A DNA stretch of 64,000 bases, taken from NCBI GenBank assembly GCA_039029315.1, contig JBCCGK010000058.1, forward strand, positions 8,041 to 72,040, in the 5' to 3' direction. Within the stretch, counting starts at the first letter, position 1; every line of letters starts with the position of its first letter. Under the pieces are notes generated by a model that had not been told where the DNA came from, did not search any database, and saw nothing but the letters and a program-made list of their open reading frames with translations. Source of the DNA: JBCCCJ01 sp039029315. GTDB taxonomy: Bacteria; Bacteroidota; Bacteroidia; J057. A program made the translations under genes and the position numbers. Of the stretch, positions 1-8,621 are shown piece after piece.

Positions 1-673
1 AGATCTGGGCCGCCATGGTAATAGGATCGATAAAGGTATGTGGTTGAGCCGCATGTCCGCCTTTTCCAACGACAGTCATGAAGATTTCATCAGCAGAAGC
101 CATATACATGCCCGGACGAACGCCGATTTTGCCTGTATCATAAAATGGCATTACATGCTGGCCAAAAATGGCATCTACCTGAGGATTGTTCATTGCACCA
201 TCTTTGATCATCAAAGAAGCCCCGCCAGGCAGTCGCTCTTCAGCAGGTTGGAAAAGAAGCTTGATTGTGCCGGAGAATTGAGCTCTAATTTGGCTGAGGA
301 TTCTAGCGGTTCCCAATAGAGAAGAAGTGTGAACATCATGACCACATGCATGCATGACGCCAGCTCGTGTAGAGCGATATGGTTTGTTGCTGTCTTCCTG
401 AATCGGCAAGGCATCCATGTCAGCACGTAGCGCAACTACTTTTTGCGACGGATTCTCCTCGACTTTTGTCCCTTCTATCAGTCCTATGACACCATGCCCT
501 CCGATGTCTTTTTGATGAGGGATACCAAGATCCTCCAATTCTTGGGAAATAAACTGTGCAGTTTGTTTTTCCTTAAAGGATAACTCAGGATGTGCGTGGA
601 TGTGATGTCGGAGATCCAGGGTAGATTCATAGACTTCCTGGGCTAGATGTTGGATGGTGTCTTTGAGATTCAT
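1..673 (-). CDS. M20D-family amidohydrolase, partial (C-terminus beyond left edge)
   Basis: Metal-dependent amidohydrolase of peptidase family M20D (hippuricase / IAA-amino-acid hydrolase-like), a cytosolic enzyme that hydrolyses N-acyl amino acids or similar amides. The first 224 residues are present, starting at an ATG at 671-673; the gene leaves the window at base 1. Visible motifs are RADMDALP at residues 83-90, MHACGHD at 107-113 with the family's Cys and His metal ligands, QPAEE at 142-146 with the catalytic and metal-binding glutamates, and GKGGHAAQPH at the entry to the lid domain. It is divergent from the lipoprotein gene at 752. The substrate cannot be read from the sequence. Confidence 0.9.
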   Translation of the reverse strand, partial: MNLKDTIQHLAQEVYESTLDLRHHIHAHPELSFKEKQTAQFISQELEDLGIPHQKDIGGHGVIGLIEGTKVEENPSQKVVALRADMDALPIQEDSNKPYRSTRAGVMHACGHDVHTSSLLGTARILSQIRAQFSGTIKLLFQPAEERLPGGASLMIKDGAMNNPQVDAIFGQHVMPFYDTGKIGVRPGMYMASADEIFMTVVGKGGHAAQPHTFIDPITMAAQI

Positions 674-726
674 ATAAAAAAAATGTTCACAAAATTTTTC
701 TCTATGAAATAAAGTGACGATTTTCC

Positions 727-734
727 TACTTTTG
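727..734 (+). promoter_or_regulatory. Candidate Bacteroidota -7 element upstream of the first lipoprotein gene
   Basis: TACTTTTG matches the Bacteroidota -7 consensus TAnnTTTG and lies 17 bp before the ATG at 752. No convincing -33 TTTG is seen at the usual spacing, only T-rich sequence near 695-700. The same octamer recurs at 1244-1251 upstream of the paralogous gene. A reverse-strand TAnnTTTG (TAAGTTTG, 741-748) could serve the divergent amidohydrolase. Confidence 0.35.
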
Positions 735-751
735 AGGAAACAAACTTACAA

Positions 752-1243
752 ATGAATTATATTCAATCCTTTCTTCTGGGCGTATTTTCACTGGTTATTT
801 TGGGACTTATGGGAAGCTGTACAGGCTATTCAGAAGGACCAAAAGTGAGCTTTACCGCAGCATTGACAAAGATTTCAACCACTTGGCGGATCAAATCCGC
901 TACAGAAAATGGTGCGGATATCACCGATCGATATGAGGAAGAATTCTTCAGATTCAAAGAAAATGGGGTCTTCGAAACCCTGGAATCTACCTATGTGATT
1001 GCTGTTCCACCATTTACCCTGAATGACACCACTGCACTGCAGGGGATAGGGGAATGGAAATTTGTCAATGATGAATCTGGAGTGGAAATGCTCTATTCCT
1101 TTTCATACACTGACCCATACAATTCTGATGTAACCTATCGCGAAGAGGTCAATCAACAGTATGATATCCTTCGCCTGTCACAAGAAGAGCTATGGCTGAG
1201 AAATGACAGTATTTTCCTGAAAATGGAATTCTTCAGCCAGTAA
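752..1243 (+). CDS. Small predicted lipoprotein, unknown function (paralogue of next gene)
   Basis: A 163-residue protein that begins with a hydrophobic signal peptide ending in the lipobox LMGSC (Cys at residue 23). It is therefore probably lipidated and held in the outer or inner membrane facing the periplasm. The mature part starts CTGYSEGP and is acidic, with alternating short beta-like stretches such as GIGEWKF and ELWLRNDS. This resembles lipocalin-like or META-like small lipoproteins, but I recognise no family. The next gene starts its mature part with the same C-x-Y-x-EGP pattern and ends with a similar RLSQEELWL / RLLRKDEMWL stretch, so the two are tandem duplicates. The function is unknown. 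Confidence 0.75.
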   Translation: MNYIQSFLLGVFSLVILGLMGSCTGYSEGPKVSFTAALTKISTTWRIKSATENGADITDRYEEEFFRFKENGVFETLESTYVIAVPPFTLNDTTALQGIGEWKFVNDESGVEMLYSFSYTDPYNSDVTYREEVNQQYDILRLSQEELWLRNDSIFLKMEFFSQ

Positions 1244-1312
1244 TACTTTTGATATTTTAGACGTTTTTTTGCCACGATTCTAACTTAACATTGCATCGCA
1301 ATGTTGATCAAC

Positions 1313-1720
1313 ATGAACAAAAACATCTTTTTTTCTCTCCTCTTTCTCGGTCTGCTAGGACTGATGAGTTGTGTGGAATATCCTGAAGGCCCTCAGTTTT
1401 CTCCCTGGCCTGTCAATCTCCGTGTCATCAATACATGGGTATGGGGATATGCACTCGAAAATGAAGAGAACCTGACTGGCATCATGGCAGACTCCACGAT
1501 TCAGTTTCGAGACGACAATGTCCTCCTCATATGTGATCTGAATGACAATTGCAGAGAAGGACGCTGGAATCTGGTCCGAAAAAAGACAAAGCTACAAATG
1601 GTATTTGGAGATGTCGCTACTGCCTACGAAATCCGCCTGCTTCGCAAGGATGAGATGTGGCTCTTTTATGAAGACCCCGATACCAAGGATGTGATCGAGT
1701 GGGAATTGGTCCCGAAATAG
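1313..1720 (+). CDS. Small predicted lipoprotein, unknown function (paralogue of previous gene)
   Basis: A 135-residue predicted lipoprotein. The ATG at 1313 is preferred over the in-frame ATG at 1301 because it gives a compact signal peptide (MNKNIFFSLLFLGLLGLMSC) with the lipobox LMSC. The mature part begins CVEYPEGP, matching CTGYSEGP of the upstream gene. Both end with a RL..-E-E/D-x-W-L stretch, so they look like a tandem duplication that has diverged. A TACTTTTG promoter-like element (1244-1251) sits directly after the upstream stop codon, so it may be transcribed separately. No enzymatic motif is visible. Confidence 0.72.
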   Translation: MNKNIFFSLLFLGLLGLMSCVEYPEGPQFSPWPVNLRVINTWVWGYALENEENLTGIMADSTIQFRDDNVLLICDLNDNCREGRWNLVRKKTKLQMVFGDVATAYEIRLLRKDEMWLFYEDPDTKDVIEWELVPK

Positions 1721-1781
1721 GACCCTGATTGGATAGAGCCAGAGGGCGAATGAGATCGTTGGCTACCCAGCCAGATCCCAT

Positions 1782-2723
1782 TTACTCGCTCCCCTTCTTT
1801 TTCTTGCGTTTGAATTTGCCTTGGAGATTTTTTCCAAACTTATCCAGCCGCTCACTGACGGTAGCTTGTGGCACGGGAGGGCTATCTATGATCTCCTTCA
1901 TTTCTCGAAAATCCTGTGTGCGCAACTGTAAGCGCTCTGTAGGTCTTGCATGATAGAAGATTGTGCCATCACCAGTGCCGATTACAAAAATATCTTCATA
2001 TTGCGGCCCAAAATGTAAAAAAGCTTTTGTGGCATCTTTGGATTCGATGGCTTCCTGAATCTCGGAAGGCCCAACGGATTCGATGGGATATGGATAAGTA
2101 CTTTGGACAGAAGCAAAATTGAGATTCTCTGGAAGATCCTCTGCATTGAGCAGCAGGGTCATTTCTTTGAGTTGGTCTGCCTGATAGTTGCGGAAGACTT
2201 CCAACTTTTTGTTATGTGAATCCTCCGTGGCCTTGGCTGTATCAAGAAAACTCAAATAGTTGTGCATGGCTTGAATCAGGCCGGGTAGTTTATACTCGTA
2301 TGAAGCCGTATTGGTTACGTCTTCGAATGCCCATTGGGTGACAGCTTCTTTGCCGCCATAAGCTTTGAGATATTCGCCCCGATTGCAATGATACAGCGCA
2401 ATATGGTTTCTGCGAATGACATCATCACCGTCTACAGTATGTCGGATTCTTTCAGAATTGTCAATGATCAACATGGAGAATTGCTCATTTCTGGAAAAAT
2501 CAGCCATTTCCGTGACAGATACCACTTCTGTCGGCATCAGAGTCCAGTGTTCCTGTATGGCTGGAAGAATTGCTGTTTTATACGCATCATCTCCTTCAGG
2601 CAAGACCACAAGGAGTGTTGTTTTTTTGATTGTGGGAAATTTTTCGAAAGCCAGACGGCCGCCATGTTGACCAAAACCAAAAACAGGCAGCAGGGCCAAA
2701 AAGATTGCAGAGAACAAACGCAT
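1782..2723 (-). CDS. Secreted protein of unknown function
   Basis: A 313-residue protein from the ATG at 2721-2723, which gives a clean signal peptide (MRLFSAIFLALLPVFGFGQ). The frame is open back to 2792, but those extra codons lie inside a MITE-like element and are not expected in the mature gene. The N-terminal half resembles a Rossmann-like or thioredoxin-like alternation (TTLLVVLPEGDDAYK, FSMLIIDNSE). The centre is helical, and the last 20 residues are strongly basic (GKFKRKKKKG). I recognise no family. It ends 61 bp from the convergent lipoprotein gene. Confidence 0.65.
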   Translation of the reverse strand: MRLFSAIFLALLPVFGFGQHGGRLAFEKFPTIKKTTLLVVLPEGDDAYKTAILPAIQEHWTLMPTEVVSVTEMADFSRNEQFSMLIIDNSERIRHTVDGDDVIRRNHIALYHCNRGEYLKAYGGKEAVTQWAFEDVTNTASYEYKLPGLIQAMHNYLSFLDTAKATEDSHNKKLEVFRNYQADQLKEMTLLLNAEDLPENLNFASVQSTYPYPIESVGPSEIQEAIESKDATKAFLHFGPQYEDIFVIGTGDGTIFYHARPTERLQLRTQDFREMKEIIDSPPVPQATVSERLDKFGKNLQGKFKRKKKKGSE

Positions 2724-2754
2724 AAGGAATGAAAGATTTGATTGAGTCAATGTC

Positions 2755-2921
2755 TTAGAGACTGTTTTGGAATCTGTGCTGAGAATTTTCATGGTGTATT
2801 TTTTTCTCAGGCAAGGCTCTTTTTTGTTCTCATAGTGGTGCTATGAGAACAAAAAAAGTCGCAGAATGAGGAAAAAAGACGCATACAAAAAATAAGGGAC
2901 AGATGTTCAAACAGTCTCTTA
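2755..2921. mobile_element. MITE-like palindromic element, copy 1 (161 bp plus TTA duplications)
   Basis: The element runs from 2758 to 2918 and is flanked by TTA on both sides (2755-2757 and 2919-2921). Its ends are inverted repeats: GAGACTGTTTTGGAATCTGT on the left and the reverse complement of ACAGATGTTCAAACAGTCTC on the right. The whole element is an imperfect palindrome centred near 2838 (CATAGTGGTGCTATG) and could fold into one long hairpin. It has no coding capacity. Copies are at 36160-36320 and 43599-43760, with a solo right end at 32272. GAG ends with a 3-bp TNA duplication fit a MITE mobilised by an IS5-family (ISL2/IS1031-type) transposase; that assignment is inference. Confidence 0.75.
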
Positions 2922-3015
2922 GAATTCTTAGTCTATACGAAGCAAGATCCAGGAATCGTTGCTTGGGATTAAAGATAAGAATTGCATGAAAAAAACGAGG
3001 ATCTTTCTGATCTTA

Positions 3016-3173
3016 GGAATGGTGATGACATAAATCATCAAAAAATGAAGCAGTGATTTTGTTCTGGATCAAGGCGCGAAACCCGAATTTAGTGTAGCTA
3101 AGTGAGGGGTGAGCAAGGCAGAGTCAGGACAAAAGCACAATTCAGAATAGATGATTTATTTTGTCTCCATTCC
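3016..3173. repeat. Palindromic intergenic element with 24-bp inverted ends
   Basis: The left end (3016-3039, beginning GGAATGGTGATGACATAAAT) and right end (3150-3173, ending TTGTCTCCATTCC) are imperfect inverted repeats that share GGAATGG and ATAAATCATC. The interior is also weakly palindromic around 3085-3105 (GAATTTAGTGTAGCTAAGT). The right end touches the msrA stop codon exactly. It differs in sequence from the 161-bp MITE nearby. It may be a second MITE/REP-type element or a large transcription-terminating hairpin. Confidence 0.5.
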
Positions 3174-3704
3174 TTATTGCTTTAGCTTCTCTTTGAACAA
3201 TTTTCGGAACTTGGCTACCTTGGGACTGATCACAAACACACAATATGGTTGGTTGGGATTCAGATTGTAGTAATTTTGATGATAATCCTCTGCATCATAA
3301 TAATTATTCAGCAGGCTGATCTCTGTGACGATTGGGTCATTCCACAAACCTGATTCCTCCGCAGCAACTTTGGAGGTCTCCGCGACCACTCGCTGTTCCT
3401 CATCGTGATAGAAGATCACCGATCGGTATTGTGTCCCTACATCATTCCCTTGTCGATTGAGAGTCGTTGGGTCATGGGTACGCCAAAACACCTCCAGCAA
3501 TTCTTCATAACTCACAATGGTGGGATCGTAAGTGATCTGAGCCACTTCTGCATGTCCAGTGGTCCCAGCACAGACTGCTTTGTAAGTAGGATTGGGAACG
3601 TGGCCGCCAGCGTAACCGGAAACAACCGATTCTACCCCTTCCATTTGTTGGAAGACGGCCTCAATGCACCAGAAACATCCGGCACCAAATGTTGCAACTG
3701 CCAT
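3174..3704 (-). CDS. msrA: Peptide-methionine (S)-S-oxide reductase MsrA
   Basis: A cytosolic repair enzyme that reduces methionine-S-sulfoxide in proteins, using thioredoxin as reductant. The protein is 176 residues, a normal single-domain length. The active-site motif GCFWC lies at residues 9-13 with the catalytic Cys10. The family signatures SGYAGG, TGHAEV, FWRTHDPTT, GTQYRS and YHQNYY follow in order. The start codon lies 5 bp after the dxs stop, so the two are almost certainly co-transcribed with dxs first. A palindromic element begins right at the stop codon and may end the transcript. Confidence 0.96.
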   Translation of the reverse strand: MAVATFGAGCFWCIEAVFQQMEGVESVVSGYAGGHVPNPTYKAVCAGTTGHAEVAQITYDPTIVSYEELLEVFWRTHDPTTLNRQGNDVGTQYRSVIFYHDEEQRVVAETSKVAAEESGLWNDPIVTEISLLNNYYDAEDYHQNYYNLNPNQPYCVFVISPKVAKFRKLFKEKLKQ

Positions 3705-3709
3705 ATTGA

Positions 3710-5653
3710 TTAGACTAGGTCAGATTTCGACTGAAAAATAGGAGATATGGCAGCCTTTTCAAAGAGTTCTTTGGTTTTTGAGACAATGGCATCTTTGTCA
3801 TATCCACATTGCGCCCAGAGTTCTTGCTGACTTCCGTGATCAATGAAAGAGTCCGGGACACCAAGGCGGGCGACCTGAGCCTGATAGCCATGATCGACCA
3901 TGAACTCAATCACAGCAGAACCGAATCCGCCCATGATACACCCATCCTCTACTGTGATCACTTTGCCGAACTTGCTGAATACTTCGTGAAGCATCTCCTC
4001 ATCCAGTGGCTTTACAAACCGCATGTCATAATGTGCTGGAAAATATCCACCTGTATTCAGTTCTTTCAATGCCTCTTGGGCAAAATTTCCGGGATGGCCG
4101 ATTGTAAGAATAGCGACTGTTTCTCCCTCAGCAAGTCTTCTTCCTTTGCCAACAGGGACCTCTTCGAAGGGAGTTTTCCATTCAGGCATCACCCCTTTTC
4201 CTCTGGGATACCGGATGGAGAAAGGCCCATGCTCACCCTTTGAGGCAGTATACATCAAGTTCCGCAACTCTGCCTCATTCATTGGAGCAGATACAACCAT
4301 ATTTGGAATACAGCGGAAGTATGCCAGGTCAAAGGCTCCCTGATGAGTCGAGCCGTCAGCCCCTGCGAGTCCACCTCTATCCAGACAGAAGACCACTGGC
4401 AAGTTCTGAATTGCTACATCATGAATCACCTGATCGTATGCCCGCTGCATGAAGGTGGAGTAGATATTGCAGAAAGGAATCAATCCCTGAGTGGCAAGAC
4501 CTGCTGAAAAGGTGACTGCATGTTGTTCAGCAATCCCCACATCGAAGGCTCTCTCAGGCATCTCCTTCAACATATATTTCAGGCTACACCCACTCGGCAT
4601 GGCAGGAGTTACACCCATGATTTTCTCATTTTCTTCGGCCAACTCAATGATAGAGTGTCCAAACACATCCTGATATTTTGGTGCTTGTGGCGTTGTCGGT
4701 TTGGAAGAGAGGATTTTGCCTGTCACTTTGTCAAACAATCCTGGTGCATGCCACTTGGTCTGGTCTTTTTCGGCAAGCTCATATCCCTTGCCTTTGACTG
4801 TCACGCAATGCAACAATTTGGGACCAGGAATTTTCTTCAAATCATCCATCACCCTGACAAGATGATTGACATCATGCCCATCTATCGGGCCAAAATATCG
4901 GAAACCAAGGGCTTCGAACAACATGCCTGGTTTGGTGGCCACTGTCAAGGCATGCTCCAATTTGCGAGCGACCGCCCTTGCCGGAGCGCCATATTTTTCC
5001 ACTTTGCCCAACAATTTCCAGAATTCATCCCGGAGCTTGTTATAGGTGCCTGAAGTCGTGATATCAGTCAAATATTCTTTTAGTGCGCCTACATTGGGAT
5101 CGATAGACATGTCATTGTCGTTGAGCACAACGAGCATATCTGCTTTTTCCCATCCTCCGTGATTCAGGCCTTCGAAGGCCATGCCACCCGTGATGGCCCC
5201 ATCTCCAATGACTGCGACTACTTTTCGATCTTCTTTTTTGTAGGTCTTGGCTACTGCCATCCCGACTGCAGCCGAAATCGAGGTGGAAGAGTGTCCAACC
5301 CCAAATGTATCGTACTCGGACTCAGATCGTTTGGGAAATCCCGAGATGCCTCCCAAGCGACGATTGGTATGAAACCGCTCTCGACGACCTGTCAGAATCT
5401 TATGACCATAGGCTTGATGGCCGACATCCCAGACCAACTGGTCATAGGGCGTATTGTACACATAATGAAGCGCTGTGGTAAGCTCAACCACGCCAAGACT
5501 TGCACCAAAGTGGCCGCCATTTGTAGAGACAGTGGATATAATGAAATCTCTTAATTGGCCGCAAAATTCGTACAGTTGCTCAGGTTTGAGTTGTCGGAGG
5601 TCAGATGGGTATTGAACCTTCTCTAGAAGATTCCCCGGTTCTGCTTTCTTCAT
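3710..5653 (-). CDS. dxs: 1-deoxy-D-xylulose-5-phosphate synthase
   Basis: Catalyses the first step of the MEP isoprenoid pathway, condensing pyruvate and glyceraldehyde 3-phosphate with thiamine diphosphate and Mg2+ in the cytosol. The protein is 647 residues, full length. Visible features are DVGHQAYGHK (76-85), the ThDP/Mg motif GDGAITGGMAFEGLNH (150-165) with NDNDMSID after it, the GIAEQHAVTFSAG glutamate region of the pyrimidine domain, and the C-terminal transketolase domain with VEDG and DHGSQQELW. The start MKKAEPGNLLEKV is the only reasonable one. Dxs comes first in a two-gene unit with msrA. The 155-bp upstream gap contains the probable sucA terminator. Confidence 0.97.
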   Translation of the reverse strand: MKKAEPGNLLEKVQYPSDLRQLKPEQLYEFCGQLRDFIISTVSTNGGHFGASLGVVELTTALHYVYNTPYDQLVWDVGHQAYGHKILTGRRERFHTNRRLGGISGFPKRSESEYDTFGVGHSSTSISAAVGMAVAKTYKKEDRKVVAVIGDGAITGGMAFEGLNHGGWEKADMLVVLNDNDMSIDPNVGALKEYLTDITTSGTYNKLRDEFWKLLGKVEKYGAPARAVARKLEHALTVATKPGMLFEALGFRYFGPIDGHDVNHLVRVMDDLKKIPGPKLLHCVTVKGKGYELAEKDQTKWHAPGLFDKVTGKILSSKPTTPQAPKYQDVFGHSIIELAEENEKIMGVTPAMPSGCSLKYMLKEMPERAFDVGIAEQHAVTFSAGLATQGLIPFCNIYSTFMQRAYDQVIHDVAIQNLPVVFCLDRGGLAGADGSTHQGAFDLAYFRCIPNMVVSAPMNEAELRNLMYTASKGEHGPFSIRYPRGKGVMPEWKTPFEEVPVGKGRRLAEGETVAILTIGHPGNFAQEALKELNTGGYFPAHYDMRFVKPLDEEMLHEVFSKFGKVITVEDGCIMGGFGSAVIEFMVDHGYQAQVARLGVPDSFIDHGSQQELWAQCGYDKDAIVSKTKELFEKAAISPIFQSKSDLV

Positions 5654-5734
5654 ATTGCTACAGTTTCTTGGATGGTGGTTGTTGAGAGATTAACTGAAAA
5701 CCTGTGCGAATTGTTACGATGTTGAATTAAATAG

Positions 5735-5778
5735 GCAAACAAAAATAAGAAACCCAAAGCAAAGTATCACCTTTGCTT
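5735..5778 (-). terminator. Probable rho-independent terminator after sucA
   Basis: Read on the minus strand, an 8-bp stem AAGCAAAG / CTTTGCTT with a 6-nt loop (5757-5778) is followed by a T-rich tract (TTTCTTATTTTTGTTT). It lies 30 bp beyond the sucA stop and before the dxs gene. The stem is short and AT-rich, so the efficiency is uncertain. Confidence 0.45.
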
Positions 5779-5808
5779 GTGGATCAGGTAAGTTTTGTGG
5801 TGGAATTA

Positions 5809-8577
5809 TCAATGGGAAGAAACCATCTCTTCTACCTTGGCAAAGGCATTGTGTATGATTCTTTCCTGTTCTTCAGCATGAATCTTGTGATGACCACTCG
5901 CAGGACTTGGGCTAGGACTTCTTGATATGACTTTGAGGTCAATTTCGTCAATAACACGCCTGACAAAGCCCCACGGACCCATGTTTCGAGGTTCTTCCTG
6001 AACCCAATACCATTGTTTGACAGTGCCGTATTTTTGAACCAGGGCACGTAACTGATTTATGGGCACTGGATAGAGCTGCTCGATACGGACAATAGCAATG
6101 TCCTTTCGTCCCGCTTGCTGTTGTTGTTCCAGCAAGTCATAATAAATCTTGCCGCTACACAGAAGGATTCGTTGTACCTTGCTCGTGATCACATAAGGAT
6201 CATCCAATAATTCCTGGAATCGTGTGCCTGGTCCAAAGTCTTCCAATTTGCTTACGCACTTGGGATAACGAAGAAGTTTCTTTGGAGTAAAAATGACAAG
6301 CGGAATTCTGAAATTCCGATGGATTTGTCTTCGGAGAGCATGAAACAAATTGGCAGGATGTGTGCAATTGAGGACCTGCATATTTTTGTGAGCGCACAGA
6401 ACCAAATATCGCTCGATCCTGGCCGAGGAATGTTCTGGGCCCTGGCCTTCATACCCATGTGGAAGCAGTTGGACCAGGCCGCTCATTCGTTGCCATTTGG
6501 TCTCTCCTCCAGCTATATACTGATCCATCATAATCTGGGCACCATTGGCGAAGTCGCCAAATTGTGCTTCCCAAATCACCAGATTGTTAGGGTTGGTGAT
6601 GGAATAACCGTATTCAAATCCTAATACACCATATTCTGACAACAGAGAGTTATAGGCGACAAATTGTGCGGATTGATTCTCTTCCAGATGATTGAGGGGA
6701 ATATAGTCCTGTTCTGCATCTTCGCTCACGATGACTGAATGCCGATGAGAGAATGTGCCTCTTCGGACATCCTGCCCACTTAATCGGATATAGATCCCTT
6801 CTCTTAACAGTGTTCCATAGGCCAGCAATTCTCCCAAAGCCCAATCCAGCCGATCTTCTGTGACCATGTTGTCCCGGTCTCTAAACAGCTTGACGATTTT
6901 TTTGTGGGCCTTAAACTCTGAGGGAATATGTGTCAGCCTGGACAGAATGTCTTGGAGCTTGGCCAAGTCTACTCCTGTATCGGGAGAAGGTCCTTCAAAA
7001 TCATCTGGCTGGACACGCTTGATCCCGTCCCAGGTCCCTTTCAGATAGGGAGCATGTTCGAGCGTCTTGGTCGCACGAGACTCTTCGAGTTCTCTTTGCA
7101 GGGTTTTTTTGAATTCTTTCTCCAGTTCCTTCGCCATATTGGCCTCCACCTCGCCGCTATTGAGTAATTTGTTGAAATAGATCTGCCGGGGATCAGGATG
7201 CTTTTTGATAATCTTATACAGGAGAGGCTGTGTAAAGGCAGGCTCATCGGCTTCATTGTGACCATGTCGCCGATAACACAGCAGATCGATGAATACATCT
7301 CTATTGAATCGTTGCCGGAATTCCATGGCCATTTCGATGGCGAGCACCAAGGCTTCGACATCATCTCCATTGACATGAAAGACAGGAGAGAGGGTTACCT
7401 TGGCAATATCTGTACAGTAGGTGCTCGATCTGGCATCTGTGTAATTGGTCGTGAATCCGACCTGATTGTTGATGACCATATGAATCGTGCCTCCCGTTTT
7501 GTATCCTTCCAGCAAGGACATCTGGATGACCTCATATACTACGCCCTGTGCAGCTATGGCCGCATCTCCATGAATGAGGATTGGCGCAAGCATATTGGCA
7601 TCGCCATGATACTTTCGATCGATTTTGGCTCTGGCAGCACCCTGAACGACAGGATCGACAGCTTCCAAATGAGATGGATTCGGCATCAGACTGAGATGGA
7701 CCTGATTGTTCGCGCTCGTTTCAATATCGGCCGAGAAGCCCATATGATACTTGACATCTCCCTGAAACAGGCCGTCGGCATATTCTTTTCCTTCAAATTC
7801 GGAAAAGATTTCGTCATATTCTTTTCGGAGAATATTGGCAAGCACATTGAGTCGACCTCTATGGGCCATGCCAATGATAAATTCCTTGATCCCCAATTCG
7901 GCTCCCTTTTCAATCACAGCATCGAGTGCTGGGATCAATGCTTCGGCTCCTTCCAAAGAAAATCGTTTTTGCCCTACGAACTTTGTTCCAAGAAACTTTT
8001 CAAAAATAACCGCTTCATTGAGTTTGCGTAGGAGCCTTGTTTTTTTCTCAAAGGTAAATTGAGGCTGATTGCGACTGGATTCCATTTTGTCCCTCAGCCA
8101 CTCCTCCATTTCTGGTTTTCGGAGGTATTTGTACTCGGCACCAATCGATTGGCAATAGGTTTCTTGCAGCAACTCAAGGATATCCTGCAATTTGCTGGGG
8201 CCCAAGCCGACATCCTTTCCTGCCTGAAAAGTCGTGTCCAGATCATTCTGACTCAATCCGTAGCGCTCCAGGTCAAGGGTTGGACTGTATTTCCTTCTTT
8301 CTCTCACTGGATTGGTCTTGGTAAATAGATGTCCGCGATTTCGATAATCATTGATCAAATTGAGGACACTGAGCTCTTTTGATCCCAAGGGATTGTCTCC
8401 AGCAGGAGTTGAGCTTGTAGAGGAAGAGTCACCATATTGGGTAAGTGCAAAATCAAATCCAGAGAAGAATCGCTGCCACTCAGGATCAACAGACTGAGGG
8501 TCAGACTTATAAGATTGGTACAGATTGTCGATGTAAGCAGGAGATGCGTTGCTGAGAAAATACTGATGGTCGGACAT
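5809..8577 (-). CDS. sucA: 2-oxoglutarate dehydrogenase E1 component
   Basis: The thiamine-diphosphate-dependent decarboxylase subunit of the 2-oxoglutarate dehydrogenase complex (TCA cycle). At 922 residues it has the usual length. The N-terminus (SPAYIDNLYQSYKSDPQSVD) is the E2-docking segment typical of SucA. GMAHRGRLNVL is at 236-246, the substrate-binding SHLE at 302-305, the ThDP motif begins GDAAIAAQG at 337 and continues to NNQVGFTT, and RHGHNEADEP and GQGPEHSSAR lie further on. The C-terminal SxxxPSPASGHHKIH tail is also family-typical. No sucB gene is adjacent. A histidine kinase gene ends 44 bp upstream on the same strand. Confidence 0.97.
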   Translation of the reverse strand: MSDHQYFLSNASPAYIDNLYQSYKSDPQSVDPEWQRFFSGFDFALTQYGDSSSTSSTPAGDNPLGSKELSVLNLINDYRNRGHLFTKTNPVRERRKYSPTLDLERYGLSQNDLDTTFQAGKDVGLGPSKLQDILELLQETYCQSIGAEYKYLRKPEMEEWLRDKMESSRNQPQFTFEKKTRLLRKLNEAVIFEKFLGTKFVGQKRFSLEGAEALIPALDAVIEKGAELGIKEFIIGMAHRGRLNVLANILRKEYDEIFSEFEGKEYADGLFQGDVKYHMGFSADIETSANNQVHLSLMPNPSHLEAVDPVVQGAARAKIDRKYHGDANMLAPILIHGDAAIAAQGVVYEVIQMSLLEGYKTGGTIHMVINNQVGFTTNYTDARSSTYCTDIAKVTLSPVFHVNGDDVEALVLAIEMAMEFRQRFNRDVFIDLLCYRRHGHNEADEPAFTQPLLYKIIKKHPDPRQIYFNKLLNSGEVEANMAKELEKEFKKTLQRELEESRATKTLEHAPYLKGTWDGIKRVQPDDFEGPSPDTGVDLAKLQDILSRLTHIPSEFKAHKKIVKLFRDRDNMVTEDRLDWALGELLAYGTLLREGIYIRLSGQDVRRGTFSHRHSVIVSEDAEQDYIPLNHLEENQSAQFVAYNSLLSEYGVLGFEYGYSITNPNNLVIWEAQFGDFANGAQIMMDQYIAGGETKWQRMSGLVQLLPHGYEGQGPEHSSARIERYLVLCAHKNMQVLNCTHPANLFHALRRQIHRNFRIPLVIFTPKKLLRYPKCVSKLEDFGPGTRFQELLDDPYVITSKVQRILLCSGKIYYDLLEQQQQAGRKDIAIVRIEQLYPVPINQLRALVQKYGTVKQWYWVQEEPRNMGPWGFVRRVIDEIDLKVISRSPSPSPASGHHKIHAEEQERIIHNAFAKVEEMVSSH

Positions 8578-8621
8578 GAATTTATAGTTGGATTGCGTCC
8601 CGCAAAATTAAGGAAAAAAGG

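Noticed and set aside
7198..8031. 277-codon frame opposite sucA
   Set aside because: Antisense shadow of a fully supported 922-residue sucA gene; length arises from codon bias.
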